DNA of 64,000 nt, taken from assembly GCF_010725725.1 (NCBI RefSeq), contig NZ_AP022599.1, positions 2,542,001-2,606,000 of the forward strand, in the 5' to 3' direction. Positions 54,608-62,886 of this stretch are shown here, one piece after another; the stretch's first letter is position 1; each line of letters starts with the position of its first letter. The notes under the pieces were generated by a model, which was given only the letters and a program-made list of their open reading frames with translations, searched no databases and had not been told where the DNA came from. The position numbers and the translations under genes were made by a program. Source of the DNA: Mycolicibacterium pulveris. GTDB taxonomy: Bacteria; Actinomycetota; Actinomycetes; Mycobacteriales; Mycobacteriaceae.

Positions 54608-56104
54608 TTATCCGGCTTCACCGTACTCGTCGAACCAGTGGGCGAGCTTTCCGCGACGGCTGACTGCCCGCAGCCTCCGTTCGGTGGCCTCCCGTGTCTT
54701 GCTCGTGGTGACGATGAGCAGTTCATCGCCGATCGCGAGCCGGGTGTCGGGCTGTGGCACGAACGTGTGTCCGTCGCGGATGATCAACGTGATCACGCTG
54801 GGATCGGGTAACCGCAGTTCGCGCACGGTGACATTGTGCAGGCGCGACGGTGCGTGCACCGTCATCGTGAGCAGTTCGGCCTCGAGCACGTCTAGCGGAG
54901 CCGATTCCACCTGAATCTCGCGGGTGGCCTCCTTCGAAATCAGCCCCAACCGTCGGGCCACCAGCCCCAGGCTGGGCCCCTGCACCAGGGTGAACACCAC
55001 GACGAGGATGAACACGATGTTGAGCAGCCGAAGGCTGTCGGGAACTCCGCCGACGATCGGAAACGTCGCCAACACGATGGGTACCGCGCCCCGCAGGCCC
55101 GCCCAGGACACGAAAAGCTGTTCGCGCCAAGGTATTCGGAAACCGGCGAGTGAGATCGCGACGGACAACGGCCGCGCGATCAACAACAGGACAAGCCCGA
55201 TGGCGATCGCGGGCAGCACCTCGGCGGCCAGATCGCCCGGGTCCACCAGCAGACCGAGCAACACGAACAGGCCGATCTGCGCGAGCCAGGCGAGTCCCTC
55301 GGCGAACGAACGGGTAGCCGAGCGGTGCGGGAGCCCCGAATTGGCGAGCACCAGTCCAGCCACGTACGCGGCGAGGAACCCGCTGGCGTGTGCCGCGCCC
55401 GCCGTCGCAAAGGCCACCATGCCGAGGCCGAACGCCGCGAGCGGATACAACCCGGAAGCGGGAAGCGCGATCCGGCGCAGACCGAAAGCACCCACCACGC
55501 CGGCGACCACGCCGATCACGCCCCCTGCGGCCAACTCGTAGGCCACCTCCACGAGCGTGTGCACCGGAGACAGTTCCAGCGGTGCGGCGCTGAACAACAG
55601 CACCAGGATGACGGCCGGGGCGTCGTTGAAGCCCGACTCGGCTTCGAGCAATCCCGCGACGCGGCGCGGCAGGGGCACGACCCGCAGGACCGAGAACACC
55701 GCGGCCGCATCGGTCGACGAGACGATCGCGCCCAGCAGCAACGCCAGTTGCCAGTCCATGTCCAGCAGGAGATGGGCGCCCGCCGCAGTGACGATCATGG
55801 TGACGCCGACGCCGACGGTGGCCAGCACGCCCGCGGGCGCCAAAACCTTGCGGATGTCGGCGAAATGGGTGGTCAGGCCACCCTCGATGAGGATGATCGC
55901 CAGCGCCACAGTGCCCAGATGGTCGGCGAGCAGGTAGTTGTCGAACTGCAGTCCCAGCCCGTCCTCGCCGACGATGACGCCGACGGCCAAGAACAGCAGC
56001 AGGCTCGGTAAGCCGATGCGGCTGGCCGCCCGCGTGGCGACGATACTGGCCAACAGCACGAGTCCACCCGCGAGCAGCACCAGGTACAGCTGATGCAGCG
56101 TCAT
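54608..56104 (-). CDS. NhaP2/CPA-type cation:proton antiporter with TrkA-C domain
   Basis: The ATG at 56104, after GGGGAAGAG, gives 498 residues; an in-frame upstream ATG would add a non-hydrophobic tail. About 12 helices form a CPA-type transport domain with the ion-site motif SSTDAAAVF and ESGFNDAPAV (conserved Asp residues, about 130-180). A soluble C-terminal TrkA-C/RCK domain follows (about 405-485), with a LHNVTVRELRLPDPSV segment that would bind a regulator. K+ or Na+ in exchange for H+ is expected; the ion is not certain. It is divergent from the TrkA-type gene. Confidence 0.9.
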   Translation of the reverse strand: MTLHQLYLVLLAGGLVLLASIVATRAASRIGLPSLLLFLAVGVIVGEDGLGLQFDNYLLADHLGTVALAIILIEGGLTTHFADIRKVLAPAGVLATVGVGVTMIVTAAGAHLLLDMDWQLALLLGAIVSSTDAAAVFSVLRVVPLPRRVAGLLEAESGFNDAPAVILVLLFSAAPLELSPVHTLVEVAYELAAGGVIGVVAGVVGAFGLRRIALPASGLYPLAAFGLGMVAFATAGAAHASGFLAAYVAGLVLANSGLPHRSATRSFAEGLAWLAQIGLFVLLGLLVDPGDLAAEVLPAIAIGLVLLLIARPLSVAISLAGFRIPWREQLFVSWAGLRGAVPIVLATFPIVGGVPDSLRLLNIVFILVVVFTLVQGPSLGLVARRLGLISKEATREIQVESAPLDVLEAELLTMTVHAPSRLHNVTVRELRLPDPSVITLIIRDGHTFVPQPDTRLAIGDELLIVTTSKTREATERRLRAVSRRGKLAHWFDEYGEAG

Positions 56105-56246
56105 CTCTTCCCCGTTCGGGACCGGGTGGCTGGTGCGATGTGCAGTCAACACCTACCACGGCAGTTGGATAAGTCAGTATGAACTGGTGTTCCGCCCCTG
56201 GAAGCGCGCCGCCGAAGCGTCAAGTGGCGCCGAGGAACGCCGGTCG

Positions 56247-56942
56247 ATGCGCATCGGCATCACGGGTGCGGGAGCGGTCGGCCGCTCCGTCGCCCAGGAG
56301 CTGATCGACTACGGGCACAAGGTCTTGCTGATCGAGCACCGAGTCGGGCACTACGAGCCGCACACGGTGCCCGACGCCGACTGGATGCTGGCCGACGCCT
56401 GCGAGCTGGCGGTGCTGCAAGAGGCGGGGATCCAGACCTGCGATGTGGTGATCGCCGCGACGGGCGACGACAAAGCGAACCTGACCACGTCGCTGCTGGC
56501 CAAGACCGAGTTCGGGGTGGCCCGGGTGATCGCGCGCGTCAACGACATGCGCAACCAGTGGTTGTTTACCGAGGCGTGGGGCGTCGATCTCGCGGTATCC
56601 GCACCGGCGGCCCTGGTCGGTGCGATTGAGGGCGCGATCGACATCGGGCATGTGATTCGGTTGATGGAACTGCGGCAGGGTCAGGTCAGCTTGGCCAAAC
56701 TGACGCTGCCCGAAGGGGATCCGTTGGTGGGTCGGCGGATGGCGGAGTTGCCGATGTTGGAGAACAGCGCGCTGGCGGTCGTCATCCGGGAAAGCGGGAT
56801 TGTTGTCCCGACGCCCGACGATGTCCTGGAAGCCGGCGACGAGATGCTCTTTGTCGTCGGCGGCGGCCTGGCGAACCAGGTCTCCGCGCTTGTTCAGGGC
56901 GCCATCGAACCCCTCGGCGACCAGGCTCACCCCGCCGGCTGA
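56247..56942 (+). CDS. TrkA-type potassium uptake regulatory protein
   Basis: The ATG at 56247 gives 231 residues. The N-terminal domain has the NAD(H)-binding glycine motif GAGAVGRSVA (about 7-16) and the Asp/Glu at the end of the second strand (LLIEH). The C-terminal TrkA-C domain (about 140-220) contains LTLPEGDPLVGRRMAELP. It would sense nucleotide and gate a Trk/Ktr-type or antiporter partner. M. tuberculosis has a pair, ceoB/ceoC; only one gene is here. The divergent antiporter with its own TrkA-C domain may be the partner. Confidence 0.9.
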   Translation: MRIGITGAGAVGRSVAQELIDYGHKVLLIEHRVGHYEPHTVPDADWMLADACELAVLQEAGIQTCDVVIAATGDDKANLTTSLLAKTEFGVARVIARVNDMRNQWLFTEAWGVDLAVSAPAALVGAIEGAIDIGHVIRLMELRQGQVSLAKLTLPEGDPLVGRRMAELPMLENSALAVVIRESGIVVPTPDDVLEAGDEMLFVVGGGLANQVSALVQGAIEPLGDQAHPAG

Positions 56943-56975
56943 TCGATTTTCCGGCCTCCGAACTATCTGATAAAG

Positions 56976-57001
56976 TTTTCAACTAATAAATTTGTCGAAA
57001 C
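56976..57001. promoter_or_regulatory. AT-rich imperfect dyad upstream of the ArsR-type gene
   Basis: TTTTCAAC (56976-56983) and GTCGAAAC (56994-57001) form an imperfect dyad (6 of 8 positions) around an AT-rich spacer, within an 80-base AT-rich gap before the first gene of the hyc-like operon. The homologous M. tuberculosis regulator Rv0081 controls its own operon, so an operator is expected here. Confidence 0.35.
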
Positions 57002-57023
57002 GTCATTTTTTCAGGAGTCCAGG

Positions 57024-57359
57024 GTGGAGCCGCTCTACAAGCTCAAGGGTGATTTTTTCAAGACCCTCGGTCATCCGGCCCGTGTCCTGATTCTGGAGCT
57101 GCTGGTCGAAAAGGACCGCTCCGTGGGTGAACTGCAGCCGGAGGTCGGCTTGGAACCCTCGAACCTGTCGCAACAGCTGGGCGTGTTACGTCGGGCCGGG
57201 GTCGTGACGGCCCGCAAGGAGGGCAACAGCGTCATCTACTCCATCGCCTCACCGGACATCGCCGAGCTGCTCGCGGTCGCACGCAAGGTGCTGACCACGG
57301 TGCTCAGTGACCGTGTCGCCGTCCTGGAGGACCTTCGTGCCGACACCGGGGGTGAGTAA
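57024..57359 (+). CDS. ArsR/SmtB-type regulator (Rv0081-like)
   Basis: AGGAG (57013-57017) precedes the GTG at 57024. The 111-residue protein has the winged helix of ArsR regulators: KTLGHPARVLILELLVEKD, recognition helix EPSNLSQQLGVLRRAGVV and wing ARKEGNSVIYSI. The metal-binding CVC motif of many ArsR proteins is absent; there is no cysteine. It corresponds to M. tuberculosis Rv0081, a redox/hypoxia hub that represses its own operon. Its stop overlaps the next ATG by one base. Confidence 0.93.
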   Translation: MEPLYKLKGDFFKTLGHPARVLILELLVEKDRSVGELQPEVGLEPSNLSQQLGVLRRAGVVTARKEGNSVIYSIASPDIAELLAVARKVLTTVLSDRVAVLEDLRADTGGE

Positions 57360-57838
57360 TGAGCTGGCTGCGCAAGATATTTCGCATCGGGCGCATCGTC
57401 GCGCCGAAACCGCCGGCACCGGAGCAGACGGTCGAACCGCCTGCGGGCGTGCGGGGTTCGGTGCAGATCCGCCACGTCGACGCGGGTTCCTGCAACGGCT
57501 GTGAGGTGGAGATCGGCGGAGCGTTCGGCCCGCTCTACGACGCCGAGCAGTACGGGGCACGCCTGGTGGCCTCCCCTCGGCACGCCGACGCCCTGCTGGT
57601 CACCGGCGTCGTCACCCGCAACATGGCCGAACCACTTCGCAACACCGTCGAGGCCACCCCCAAACCGCGGGTTGTCATCGCGTGTGGTGACTGCGCCCTG
57701 AACCGGGGCGTCTTCGCTGACGCCTACGGGGTGGTCGGTGCGGTCGGCGACGTGGTGCCTGTCGACGTCGAGATACCGGGCTGTCCGCCCACCCCCGATC
57801 AGATCGTCGCCGCTCTGCGATCGGTGACCGGCAAGTGA
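57359..57838 (+). CDS. NuoB/HycG-type [4Fe-4S] small subunit (Rv0082-like)
   Basis: The 159-residue protein has the proximal iron-sulfur cluster ligands of complex I subunit B and hydrogenase small subunits: CNGCE (about residues 46-50), CGDCAL (about 106) and GCPPTP (about 140). The CxxC form at the start is that of group 4 hydrogenases rather than the CC of NuoB. It passes electrons between the large subunit and the donor. Start ATG at 57359; end overlaps the next gene by 4 bases. Confidence 0.92.
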   Translation: MSWLRKIFRIGRIVAPKPPAPEQTVEPPAGVRGSVQIRHVDAGSCNGCEVEIGGAFGPLYDAEQYGARLVASPRHADALLVTGVVTRNMAEPLRNTVEATPKPRVVIACGDCALNRGVFADAYGVVGAVGDVVPVDVEIPGCPPTPDQIVAALRSVTGK

Positions 57839-59799
57839 CCGCTACGCTGGCGGCTCCATCAGGGAGCATGCGAAAATCGGTGTCCCGCAGCGGCTTCAGT
57901 GTCACCACAGGACTGAGCACCTCGGCCGTCGGCGCCATCGGGGTGTGGCTGGGCCTGATCGCCGTGTTCGGCCCCGCCCGTGACGTGCGCATCGGCTGGT
58001 TGCTGCCGTTGGCCGGGGTGCAGCTGCACCTTGATCCGCTCGGCGGGTTCTTCATGGCGTTGACCGGCGCGGTCGCGGTGCCGGTCGGAATCTACGCGAT
58101 CGGATACGCACACGAGCTGAGCCGCACCGCGATGACCGTGCTTCCCCTGTTCGTGGCCGCCATGCTGCTGGTGCCCGCGGCGGGTTCGGTGACGACGTTC
58201 TTGTTCGCCTGGGAGCTGATGGCCATCGCCTCGCTGGTCCTGGTGCTCACCGACCACACCCGGCCCCGGGTGCGTTCGGCGGCACTGGTTTACGCGGTGA
58301 TGACCCAACTCGGGTTCGTCGCGATCCTGGTCGGCCTCATGGTGCTGTCCGCGGCGGGCGGCGCGGACCGCTTCGCGGACCTGGGCGGTATGTCCGAAGG
58401 CACGCGGACGACGGTCTTCCTGCTCACGCTCGCCGGCTTCGGCTCGAAGGCCGGTCTGGTACCGCTGCACGCCTGGTTGCCGCGGGCCCACCCCGAAGCG
58501 CCGAGCCCGGTGTCGGCGTTGATGAGCGCGGCGATGGTGAGCCTCGGCATTTACGGCATCGTGCGCATCGACCTGCAGCTGCTCGGACCTGGACCCCGCT
58601 GGTGGGCGCTGACGCTGCTGGCCGTCGGGGCGGCGTCGGCGCTCTACGGCGTGCTGCAGGCTTCGGTGGCGACGGATCTCAAACGGCTGCTTGCGTATTC
58701 GACGACCGAAAACATGGGTCTGATCACCTTGGGGCTGGGTGCGGCGACGTTGTTCGCCGACGCCGGTGCGGGCGCGCCTGCGACGATCGCGATGACCGCG
58801 GCCGTGCTGCATCTGCTCGCGCACGCGGCGTTCAAGTGCCTGGCGTTCTTGGCCGCGGGGTCGGTGCTGTCCGTGACCGGGCTGCGTGATCTCGACCGGC
58901 TCGGCGGGTTGGCGCGGCGGATGCCTGCGACGACCGCGCTTTTCGGCGTGGCGGCCCTCGGGGCGTCCGGGTTGCCGCTCGGCGCCGGGTTCGTCAGCGA
59001 GTGGCTGCTGCTGCAGTCGCTGATCCGCGCACCGGGCAACGACGTGGTGGTCTCGCTGATGGGCCCGCTGGCCATGGGGGCGGTCGCGTTGACGGCGGGC
59101 CTCGGGGTGGCCACCATGGTCAAGGCGTTCGGCATCGGCTTCCTGGCCCGGCCGCGTTCCGAACCAGCGTCCGCGGCAAAGGAATCCCCGCGCACGATGG
59201 TCGTCGCCATGACCATCGCGGCCGTCGGCTGCGCGATGATCGCCGTACTGCCGGGGTTGGTCGCGCCCGCACTGAGACGTGTGCTCGAGACGCTGCCGGC
59301 CGCGAAGAGTGTCGACTTCACCGATTTCGGCATTCTGATCCAACTTCCTGGTGTTCCGGGATCGCTTGCGCCCGCGGTGATCGCCGGCGCGCTCGTGCTC
59401 GCAATCCTGGCCGTGGTGGTGGCCAGCCAGTGGCGATCCCGCCGCCGACCCGCCGCCGAACGGCTACCGTTGTGGGCGTGCGGCGCGGGCGATCTGACCG
59501 CCCGAATGCAATACACCGCAACGTCGTTCGCCGAACCGCTGCAGCGGGTGTTCGACGACGTCCTTCGGCCCGACACCGCCATCGAGGTCACCCCGACCGC
59601 TGAGTCGCGGTACATGGCCGACCGCGTCACGTACCGGAACCGGATCGGCGACGCGATCGAGGAGCGGCTCTACACACCGGTCGTGCGCGCGGTGGCGGCC
59701 GTCGCCGCGGTGGTCCGTCGCGCACACACCGGCAGCGTCCACCTCTACCTCGCCTACGGCGCGCTGGGTGTGCTGATAATCCTGGTGGTGGCCAAATGA
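57835..59799 (+). CDS. HyfB-type antiporter-like membrane subunit (Rv0083-like)
   Basis: The 654-residue protein has about 14-16 helices and the NuoL/HyfB proton-translocation region. It includes the helix 5 Glu in FAWELMAIA, the helix 7 Lys in AGFGSKAGLVPLHAWLPRAHPEAP, and the broken-helix segment LLAYSTTENMG. The C-terminal soluble region is longer than in NuoL. It should pump or conduct protons or Na+ in the complex. GTG start at 57835, overlapping the small-subunit stop. Confidence 0.92.
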   Translation: MTATLAAPSGSMRKSVSRSGFSVTTGLSTSAVGAIGVWLGLIAVFGPARDVRIGWLLPLAGVQLHLDPLGGFFMALTGAVAVPVGIYAIGYAHELSRTAMTVLPLFVAAMLLVPAAGSVTTFLFAWELMAIASLVLVLTDHTRPRVRSAALVYAVMTQLGFVAILVGLMVLSAAGGADRFADLGGMSEGTRTTVFLLTLAGFGSKAGLVPLHAWLPRAHPEAPSPVSALMSAAMVSLGIYGIVRIDLQLLGPGPRWWALTLLAVGAASALYGVLQASVATDLKRLLAYSTTENMGLITLGLGAATLFADAGAGAPATIAMTAAVLHLLAHAAFKCLAFLAAGSVLSVTGLRDLDRLGGLARRMPATTALFGVAALGASGLPLGAGFVSEWLLLQSLIRAPGNDVVVSLMGPLAMGAVALTAGLGVATMVKAFGIGFLARPRSEPASAAKESPRTMVVAMTIAAVGCAMIAVLPGLVAPALRRVLETLPAAKSVDFTDFGILIQLPGVPGSLAPAVIAGALVLAILAVVVASQWRSRRRPAAERLPLWACGAGDLTARMQYTATSFAEPLQRVFDDVLRPDTAIEVTPTAESRYMADRVTYRNRIGDAIEERLYTPVVRAVAAVAAVVRRAHTGSVHLYLAYGALGVLIILVVAK

Positions 59800-60758
59800 G
59801 CCTGATGTCATATCTTGCGGGCGTCGCCCAACTCGCCACCGTCGCCCTGGGTGCGCCGTTGGTGATCGGGTTGATGCGCCAGGTCCGCGCACGCTGGGAA
59901 GGCCGCGCAGGCGCCGGGGTGCTGCAGCCGTGGCGGGATCTGCGCAAACAGCTTGGCAAACAACAGATCACGCCCGAGGGCACCACGCTGATCTTCGCCG
60001 CCGCGCCGTTCGTGCTCGCCGGCACCACGCTCCTGATCGCAGCGATCGCCCCGGTGGTGGCCACCGGGTCGCCGCTTGATTCCAGCGCCGATCTGTTCGC
60101 CGTCGTCGGGCTGTTGTTCCTGGGCACGGTCGCGCTCACCCTCGCAGGCATCGACACCGGTACCTCGTTCGGCGGCATGGGCGCCAGCCGCGAGACCACC
60201 ATCGCCGCTCTGGTGGAGCCGACGATCCTGCTGGCGGTCTTCGCATTGTCGATCCCGGCCGGATCGGCGAATCTGGGTGCACTGGTGGCCAATACGTTGG
60301 ACAACCCGGGCCAGGTGGTGTCGCTGTCCGGTGTGTTGGCGTTCGCCGCGCTGGTGGTGGTGATCATCGCGGAAACGGGCCGGTTGCCGGTGGACAACCC
60401 CGCCACCCACCTCGAGCTGACGATGGTGCACGAGGCGATGGTCCTCGAATACGCCGGGCCGAAACTGGCCCTGGTGGAGTGGGCATCGGCGATGCGGCTG
60501 ACCGTGTTGCTGGCGCTGTTGGCGAACCTGTTCCTGCCGTGGGGAATTGCCGGTGACCAGCCAACCGCACTTGCGGTGGCAGTCGGGGTGGTCGCCGTCG
60601 CGGTGAAGGTCGGGGTGCTGGCGCTGCTGCTGGCCAGCGTCGAGGTGTTCATCGCCAAGTTGCGGCTGTTCCGGGTGCCCGAACTGCTGGCCGGCTCTTT
60701 CCTGCTTGCGTTGCTCGCGGTGACCGCGGCCAGCTTCTTCATGGTGGGGGCCGCATGA
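59796..60758 (+). CDS. hycD: HycD/NuoH-type membrane subunit (Rv0084-like)
   Basis: The 320-residue protein has eight helices and the NuoH/HycD quinone-site-like region, with [26 protein letters not shown] near the start and [18 protein letters not shown] (about residues 190-210) holding the conserved acidic residues. It anchors the soluble arm in the membrane and links the redox reaction to ion movement. ATGA overlaps at both ends. Corresponds to M. tuberculosis hycD. Confidence 0.93.
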   Translation: MSLMSYLAGVAQLATVALGAPLVIGLMRQVRARWEGRAGAGVLQPWRDLRKQLGKQQITPEGTTLIFAAAPFVLAGTTLLIAAIAPVVATGSPLDSSADLFAVVGLLFLGTVALTLAGIDTGTSFGGMGASRETTIAALVEPTILLAVFALSIPAGSANLGALVANTLDNPGQVVSLSGVLAFAALVVVIIAETGRLPVDNPATHLELTMVHEAMVLEYAGPKLALVEWASAMRLTVLLALLANLFLPWGIAGDQPTALAVAVGVVAVAVKVGVLALLLASVEVFIAKLRLFRVPELLAGSFLLALLAVTAASFFMVGAA

Positions 60759-61417
60759 TCGACTCGAACTTCATCACGCTCATAGGGTTCGCCGCGGGCG
60801 GGCTCACGCTGGCCGCGGTGCTCATCGTGTGGCGGCGTGACCTGCGTGCCATCGTCCGCCTGTTGGCATGGCAGGGCGTGGCGCTGGCCGCGATTCCGGT
60901 GGTGCGCGGTCTGCACGACGCCGAGCTCGCGATGGTGGTGGTCGGCGCCGCGGTGCTGGTGCTGCGCGCCGGGGTGCTGCCCTGGCTGCTCGCCCGTGCG
61001 CTGGCCGCCGAGCAGGAGGCGCAGCGTGAGGCGACCCCGCTGGTGAACACGGCCACCTCGCTGCTGATCGCGGGGGTGTTGACCATCGTGGCGTTCGCGA
61101 TCACCCGCCCGCTGGTCGACCTGGCGCCCGACCCCGTAGTCAACGCTGTTCCCGCGGCGTTCGCGGTGATCCTCATCGCGTTGTTCGTGATGGCAACGAG
61201 GCGACACGCCGTGTCCCAGGCGGCCGGTTTTCTCATGCTGGACAACGGGATAACTGCTGTGGCCTTCCTGCTGACCGCTGGTGTACCGCTGATCGTGGAA
61301 CTCGGCGCGTCGCTGGACGTGCTGTTCGTGGTGTTGATCATCGGGGTTCTGACCGGCCGGTTGCGGCGGGCATTCGGCGGTGCCGACCTCGACCGCCTGC
61401 AGGAGCTGCGGGACTGA
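60755..61417 (+). CDS. hycP: HyfE/HycP-type membrane subunit (Rv0085-like)
   Basis: The 220-residue protein has about six helices and is related to HyfE / NuoK-type subunits, with one conserved acidic helix pattern ([16 protein letters not shown]). It probably forms part of the ion channel beside the larger antiporter-like proteins. Overlaps on both sides (4 bases and 1 base) show tight coupling. The role within the complex is inferred from family and place. Confidence 0.87.
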   Translation: MIDSNFITLIGFAAGGLTLAAVLIVWRRDLRAIVRLLAWQGVALAAIPVVRGLHDAELAMVVVGAAVLVLRAGVLPWLLARALAAEQEAQREATPLVNTATSLLIAGVLTIVAFAITRPLVDLAPDPVVNAVPAAFAVILIALFVMATRRHAVSQAAGFLMLDNGITAVAFLLTAGVPLIVELGASLDVLFVVLIIGVLTGRLRRAFGGADLDRLQELRD

Positions 61418-62886
61418 TGACCACACTTCTGCTCGCGCCCGTCCTCGTGCCTGCCGCCGCGGCGGTGGTGAATCTCCTTGCCGGATGGCGGCGTTGGACC
61501 GCGGCGCTGTCGTTGGTCTCGGCCGCCACGGTGCTGGTCTGCGGCATCGTGCTCGCCACCCGGGTCGGTTCGGCCCCGCACTTGGCGCTGGGCGGCCTGC
61601 TGCGCGCCGACGCGCTGTCGGTCACCATGCTGATCGTCATCGGAGTGGTGGCCACCCTGTCGACATGGGCCAGCATCGGCTACATCGGCGCCGAACTCGG
61701 ACACGGTCACACCGACGCCGGCGGCGCCCGGCTCTACGGCGTGCTCACCCCGGCGTTCATCGCGTCGATGGCACTTGCGGTGAGCGCCAACAACATCGGG
61801 GTGATCTGGGTCGCTGTGGAGGCCACCACCGTCGTCACCGCGTTCCTTGTCGGGCACCGCCGCACCCGCGCCGCGCTGGAGGCGACGTGGAAGTACGTGA
61901 TGATCTGCTCCGTGGGCATCGCGGTGGCGCTGCTGGGCACCGTCCTGATGTACTTCGCCGCTCAGCACGCGGGCGCACCGGAGGCGCAGGCGCTCAACCT
62001 AGACGTGCTCGCGGCGTACGCGGCCGGACTCGATCCCGGTGTGGCGCGGCTCGCGGGCGGGCTGCTGCTCATCGGTTACGGTGCCAAAGCCGGCCTGTTC
62101 CCGTTCCACACCTGGCTCGCCGACGCGCACAGCCAGGCCCCGGCACCGGTGTCGGCGTTGATGAGCGGTGTGCTTCTGGCCGTGGCGTTCTCGGTGCTGT
62201 TGCGCATCAAACCGGTCATCGATGCCGCGACCGGGCCCGGCTTCCTGCGCACCGGGCTGATCGTGCTCGGCCTGATGACGCTGCTCATCTCCGCGCTGAT
62301 GCTGGTGGTCACCGGCGACGTCAAGCGCATGCTCGCCTACTCGTCGATGGAGAACATGGGGCTGATCGCGATCGCCGCCGCGGCAGGCACACCGCTGGCG
62401 ATCGCGGGCCTGCTGCTGCACGTTTTCGCCCACGGTGTCGGCAAGACCGTGCTGTTCCTGGCCGGCGGTCAGCTGCAGATGGCGCACGACTCCACCGCGA
62501 TCCGCGACATCAGCGGTGTGGTGCGCCGCTCCCGGATAATCGGCGGGTCGTTCTCGGTCGGATTGATTGTGCTGCTCGGACTGCCACCGTTCGCGATGTT
62601 CGCCAGTGAACTCGCCATCGCGCGCTCGCTCGCCGACGCCGGCTTGGGCTGGGCACTTGCCGCGGCGATGCTCTTGGTCGCGGTCGCGTTCACGGCGCTC
62701 GTGCGCAATTCGGGGCGCATGCTGCTCGGGACGGCACCCGCCGGCGCGCCCGCGATCGCCGTGCCCGGCTCGGTGGCGGCGGCGCTGGTGGTGGGCGTGG
62801 CGGTATCGATCGTCCTTGGTATCACGGCGGGTCCGCTCACGGAGCTGTTCGCCGACGCCGCAACCCTGCTCGGAGGGTTGCGATGA
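61417..62886 (+). CDS. hycQ: HyfF-type antiporter-like membrane subunit (Rv0086-like)
   Basis: The 489-residue protein has about 14 helices. The antiporter core includes the helix 5 Glu in WVAVEATTVVTAFLVGHR, the Lys in YGAKAGLFPFHTWLADAHSQAPAP and the segment MLAYSSMENMG. It is the second antiporter-like subunit of the complex, so the complex could move ions at two sites. It overlaps the large-subunit gene by 4 bases. Confidence 0.93.
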   Translation: MTTLLLAPVLVPAAAAVVNLLAGWRRWTAALSLVSAATVLVCGIVLATRVGSAPHLALGGLLRADALSVTMLIVIGVVATLSTWASIGYIGAELGHGHTDAGGARLYGVLTPAFIASMALAVSANNIGVIWVAVEATTVVTAFLVGHRRTRAALEATWKYVMICSVGIAVALLGTVLMYFAAQHAGAPEAQALNLDVLAAYAAGLDPGVARLAGGLLLIGYGAKAGLFPFHTWLADAHSQAPAPVSALMSGVLLAVAFSVLLRIKPVIDAATGPGFLRTGLIVLGLMTLLISALMLVVTGDVKRMLAYSSMENMGLIAIAAAAGTPLAIAGLLLHVFAHGVGKTVLFLAGGQLQMAHDSTAIRDISGVVRRSRIIGGSFSVGLIVLLGLPPFAMFASELAIARSLADAGLGWALAAAMLLVAVAFTALVRNSGRMLLGTAPAGAPAIAVPGSVAAALVVGVAVSIVLGITAGPLTELFADAATLLGGLR

